Source of the DNA: a candidate division WOR-3 bacterium
GTDB lineage: Bacteria; SDB-A
Direction of reading: 5' to 3'
Assembly (NCBI GenBank): GCA_016934535.1
Contig: JAFGSQ010000004.1
Span: 1 to 43,921 of the forward strand
DNA length: 43,921 nt
Of this stretch, positions 41,841 through 43,921 are shown piece after piece. The position numbers and the translations under genes are program-made. Below the pieces are notes generated by a model. The model had not been told where the DNA came from and searched no databases. It saw nothing but the letters and a program-made list of their open reading frames with translations. Every line of letters starts with the position of its first letter. The first letter of the stretch is position 1.

Positions 41841-43334
41841 ATGATAATTATAGCGGGTTCCGAATTGAGTAAGTCTGATCCGGATCTTCTTTTTGACGAA
41901 TCTAACATGCCCGGTTCCTGGTGCGATATCGTCTACATGCCGGAAACAAGTGAAGAGGTGGGTGAAGCGCTTAAAGCGTCCTCCGGAAAAGGTGTTCCCG
42001 TGACTGTTTCTTCAGCGAGGACAGGTCTGGTCGGCGGTGCCCTGCCTTTCGGCGGCGCCCTTTTGACGTTTGCCAAGATGAAAAAATCTATCGAATTCTT
42101 CACTGAAAAAAAAGAAATAAGAAGCCTTGTAAGCTCGCCCGTAACTTTGGATGAACTTCAAGTCTCCGCTGCGAAAGAAAACGCTTATTTTGTGCCTAAT
42201 CCGACGGAGAGCAGTGCTTCCATGGGAGGGATAATAGCCACGGACGCTTCCGGTTCGAGAAGTTTTAAATACGGCTCAGCAAAAAAATTCGTAACGGGGC
42301 TGAAAGGTTATTTTTTCGACGGTACTTTTTTCGACATAAAAAGAGGGCAACACGTTTTAAGCGACGATTTCGAAATGAACGTTCCGGGAAGAGGAATTAT
42401 TAAACTCGAAGGCAGTTTTCCGAGGAAAATGAGGAAGAACAACGTCGGCTACAATCTTTGGAGCAACGTTGATTTAATAGACGTTCTCTGCGGCAACGAA
42501 GGGACGCTCGCAGTAGTCACGGAAGCTGAAATTATTATGAGAAAAATACCCGATTTCGTATTTTCCGGCATGTTTTTTTTCGACGAAACACGAAAACTTC
42601 TCGATTTCATAAAAATTTTCGAAGCAAAAATGCCTGAGGTTTTGAGAAGCGTCGAATATCTGGATTCTTACTCAATTGAATTCTTGCGTAAATTTTACGC
42701 CGACAGAAAAGAACTGACGGCTTATCTACCCGTGTATAACTGCGATGTGCTGTTTGCGGACTTTGAGGCTTCAGATGAAGACACCGACCTGTTTTACGAA
42801 AAGCTTGAAGAGACGGCGTCAGAGACAGGTATTGACATGGACAAAGTGTTCGGCGGAGACACCAAAAAAGAGGCGGAGACAGTAAACAACATAAGGCATT
42901 CGCTTCCTGAAGCTGTAAATCACAGAATAAAAGAAATTAAAAGGGAACATCCCGAAATCCACAAGGTGGGATCAGACATGTCTGTACCACCCGACAAAAC
43001 AGAACGTCTTTTGAGTCTTTTCAAAGAGTCACTCGGCGGATCAGGCCTTCAATACCTCATTTTCGGCCACGTAGGCGACGGGCATCCTCATGTAAACGTG
43101 ATACCCAAAAATCCGGATGAACTTAAAAAAGCGAAAGCGATTTACTCTGAAATTGCTAAAGAAGTAGTGTCTATGGGAGGTTCACTCAGCGCGGAACACG
43201 GTCTCGGCAGACTTAAAAAAGACTACATGAAAATAATGTATGACGACAAAATTCTAAAAGACATGAAGCGGGTGAAAAAAGCTTTCGATCCTGAAAATCT
43301 TCTCGGCAGGGGAGTCCTTTTCGACGAGGTATAA
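41841..43334 (+). CDS. FAD-linked oxidase (D-lactate/glycolate dehydrogenase-like)
   Basis: A 497-residue flavoprotein of the VAO/GlcD family. The PCMH-type FAD domain contains VPVTVSSARTGLVGGALPFGG and NPTESSASMGGIIATDASG; GNEGTLAVVTEAEI closes it. The C-terminal cap carries FGHVGDGHPHVNV with the active-site histidines and SAEHGLGRLKKDYM. Its likely reaction is oxidation of a 2-hydroxy acid such as D-lactate to a 2-oxo acid; the electron acceptor is not evident. The ATG at 41841 has a close GGGAGG site; the frame is open back to 41787 but that part overlaps the divergent nuclease start. The stop abuts rnpB. Confidence 0.9.
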   Translation: MIIIAGSELSKSDPDLLFDESNMPGSWCDIVYMPETSEEVGEALKASSGKGVPVTVSSARTGLVGGALPFGGALLTFAKMKKSIEFFTEKKEIRSLVSSPVTLDELQVSAAKENAYFVPNPTESSASMGGIIATDASGSRSFKYGSAKKFVTGLKGYFFDGTFFDIKRGQHVLSDDFEMNVPGRGIIKLEGSFPRKMRKNNVGYNLWSNVDLIDVLCGNEGTLAVVTEAEIIMRKIPDFVFSGMFFFDETRKLLDFIKIFEAKMPEVLRSVEYLDSYSIEFLRKFYADRKELTAYLPVYNCDVLFADFEASDEDTDLFYEKLEETASETGIDMDKVFGGDTKKEAETVNNIRHSLPEAVNHRIKEIKREHPEIHKVGSDMSVPPDKTERLLSLFKESLGGSGLQYLIFGHVGDGHPHVNVIPKNPDELKKAKAIYSEIAKEVVSMGGSLSAEHGLGRLKKDYMKIMYDDKILKDMKRVKKAFDPENLLGRGVLFDEV

Positions 43335-43335
43335 A

Positions 43336-43684
43336 GCGAGAAGGAGATAAGCCGGATTCTGTTTATGCGGCCATCGATCTGGGACAGACGTTGCCGTCTG
43401 CCTCGAGCTGCCTACCCGAGAGTCTGGCGAAACGAGCAGTTTCTTCTCTCCTACTCGGCATTGCACCGGATGAGGTTTACTCAGCATCCCCGGTTGCCCG
43501 GAAATCTGGTGCGCTCTTACCGCACCTTTTCACCCTTGCCTGAGCCTTGCGGCCATCGGCGGTTTTTTTCTGTCGCACTTTCTGTAAGCTCGCGCTTCCT
43601 GGGCGTTACCCAGCATCCCGCTCTGCGGTGTCCGGACTTTCCTCCGGTTATTTCTCATAACCGGCGGCCGCTTCTCCTTCTCGC
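43336..43684 (-). ncRNA. rnpB: RNase P RNA, bacterial type A
   Basis: The catalytic RNA that matures tRNA 5' ends, on the minus strand. The P1 helix is formed by gcgagaaggag (43684 to 43674) and its complement ctccttctcgc at 43346-43336. Conserved elements in order are GAGGAAAGTCCGGACACC near the 5' end, GGATGCTGGGTAACGCCCAG, GGGTGAAAAGGTGCGGTAAGAGCGCACC, GGGTAGGCAGCTCGAGG and the 3' CAGAATCCGGCTTAT. The length is about 349 bases. It lies two bases beyond the FAD-oxidase stop and fills a stretch otherwise without a gene. Confidence 0.95.
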
Positions 43685-43691
43685 TGTCTCA

Positions 43692-43721
43692 ATTATACTT
43701 TTTCCGGATAAAAAATGTATA
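43692..43721 (-). promoter_or_regulatory. Putative rnpB promoter
   Basis: On the minus strand TATACA (43721-43716) and a perfect TATAAT (43697-43692) are separated by 18 bases. The -10 ends seven bases before the predicted first base of P1, so the start site fits the RNA 5' end. Confidence 0.65.
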
Positions 43722-43728
43722 ATCTTTC

Positions 43729-43755
43729 TTGACAGAACGGAATATAAAATATAAT
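43729..43755 (+). promoter_or_regulatory. Putative promoter for the tRNA-Arg/tRNA-His unit
   Basis: A perfect TTGACA at 43729-43734 and a perfect TATAAT at 43750-43755 are separated by 15 bases, shorter than the usual 17. The tRNA starts 15 bases after the -10. Back to back with the rnpB promoter. Confidence 0.6.
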
Positions 43756-43770
43756 TTAGTTTTCTATTAC

Positions 43771-43844
<74 letters not shown>

Positions 43845-43852
43845 AATACTAT

Positions 43853-43921
43853 GGTGGGTGTAGCTCAACTGGTTAGAGCACTGGATTGTGGTTCCAGGGG
43901 TTGGGGGTTCAAGTCCCCTCA
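43853..43921 (+). tRNA. tRNA-His (GTG anticodon), truncated by the window end
   Basis: Begins with an extra G (position 43853) before the acceptor stem, the -1 guanosine typical of tRNA-His, and the loop ttgtggt gives a GTG anticodon. The window ends within the 3' acceptor strand, so the last few bases are missing. It lies eight bases after tRNA-Arg and is probably co-transcribed. Confidence 0.88.

Overview
This window is a gene-dense bacterial chromosome segment with almost no non-coding space, frequent ATGA-type overlaps between neighbouring genes, strong Shine-Dalgarno sites and frequent GTG or TTG starts. The organism looks Gram-negative (lipoprotein, outer-membrane barrels, LpxL-like acyltransferase, heptosyltransferase-like GT9) and anaerobic (indolepyruvate:ferredoxin oxidoreductase, PPDK, butyrate kinase). 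A PorU-like C25 sortase next to a PorV-like barrel points to the FCB superphylum, perhaps a candidate phylum such as WOR-3 or Cloacimonadota rather than a classical Bacteroidota. That placement is inference; no phylogenetic marker was compared.

Layout. 3-77: initiator tRNA. 84-2412 (minus): iorA-iorB. 2571-6663 (plus): a PorV/PorQ-like barrel, then PPDK carrying an unusual 136-residue lysine-rich tail. 6740-8113: UDP-glucose dehydrogenase. 8328-10521: HtrA protease coupled to a small membrane protein. 10551-19000 (minus): an eight-gene run buk, membrane protein, rocD, glgC, tyrS, two glycosyltransferases, mtnA. 19113-21954 (plus): a small secreted protein, a nitrilase-cytidine deaminase fusion and a lipoprotein, all overlapping. 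22130-27514: Trm112-like zinc ribbon, PorU-like sortase, PorV-like barrel. 27530-34607: truB, ribF, rpsO, pnp, an M16 peptidase, a class I aminotransferase and dut. 34576-40467: six overlapping genes for a surface or membrane glycolipid (GT9, acyltransferase, GT4, polysaccharide deacetylase, UbiA prenyltransferase, and a degenerate adenosine-deaminase-like protein). 40460-43334: divergent beta-CASP nuclease and FAD-linked oxidase. 43336-43921: rnpB on the minus strand, then tRNA-Arg and a truncated tRNA-His on the plus strand.

How the parts fit. Ior and butyrate kinase suit amino-acid or peptide fermentation, in which 2-oxo acids become acyl-CoA and then ATP; PPDK links pyruvate and PEP, and RocD handles ornithine. 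PorU/PorV suggests type IX export and surface anchoring of proteins. UGDH, GlgC and the glycosyltransferases supply and use sugar nucleotides. The translation and RNA-decay block (truB-ribF-rpsO-pnp-M16-dut) is a common bacterial gene order, here with an inserted aminotransferase.

Most worth following up: the PPDK basic tail, the nitrilase-cytidine deaminase fusion, the glycolipid operon ending in an apparent ADA pseudoenzyme, the PorU/PorV locus, and a dut gene that seems to lack a standard start codon. I saw no CRISPR array, transposase, integrase, phage gene or replication origin.
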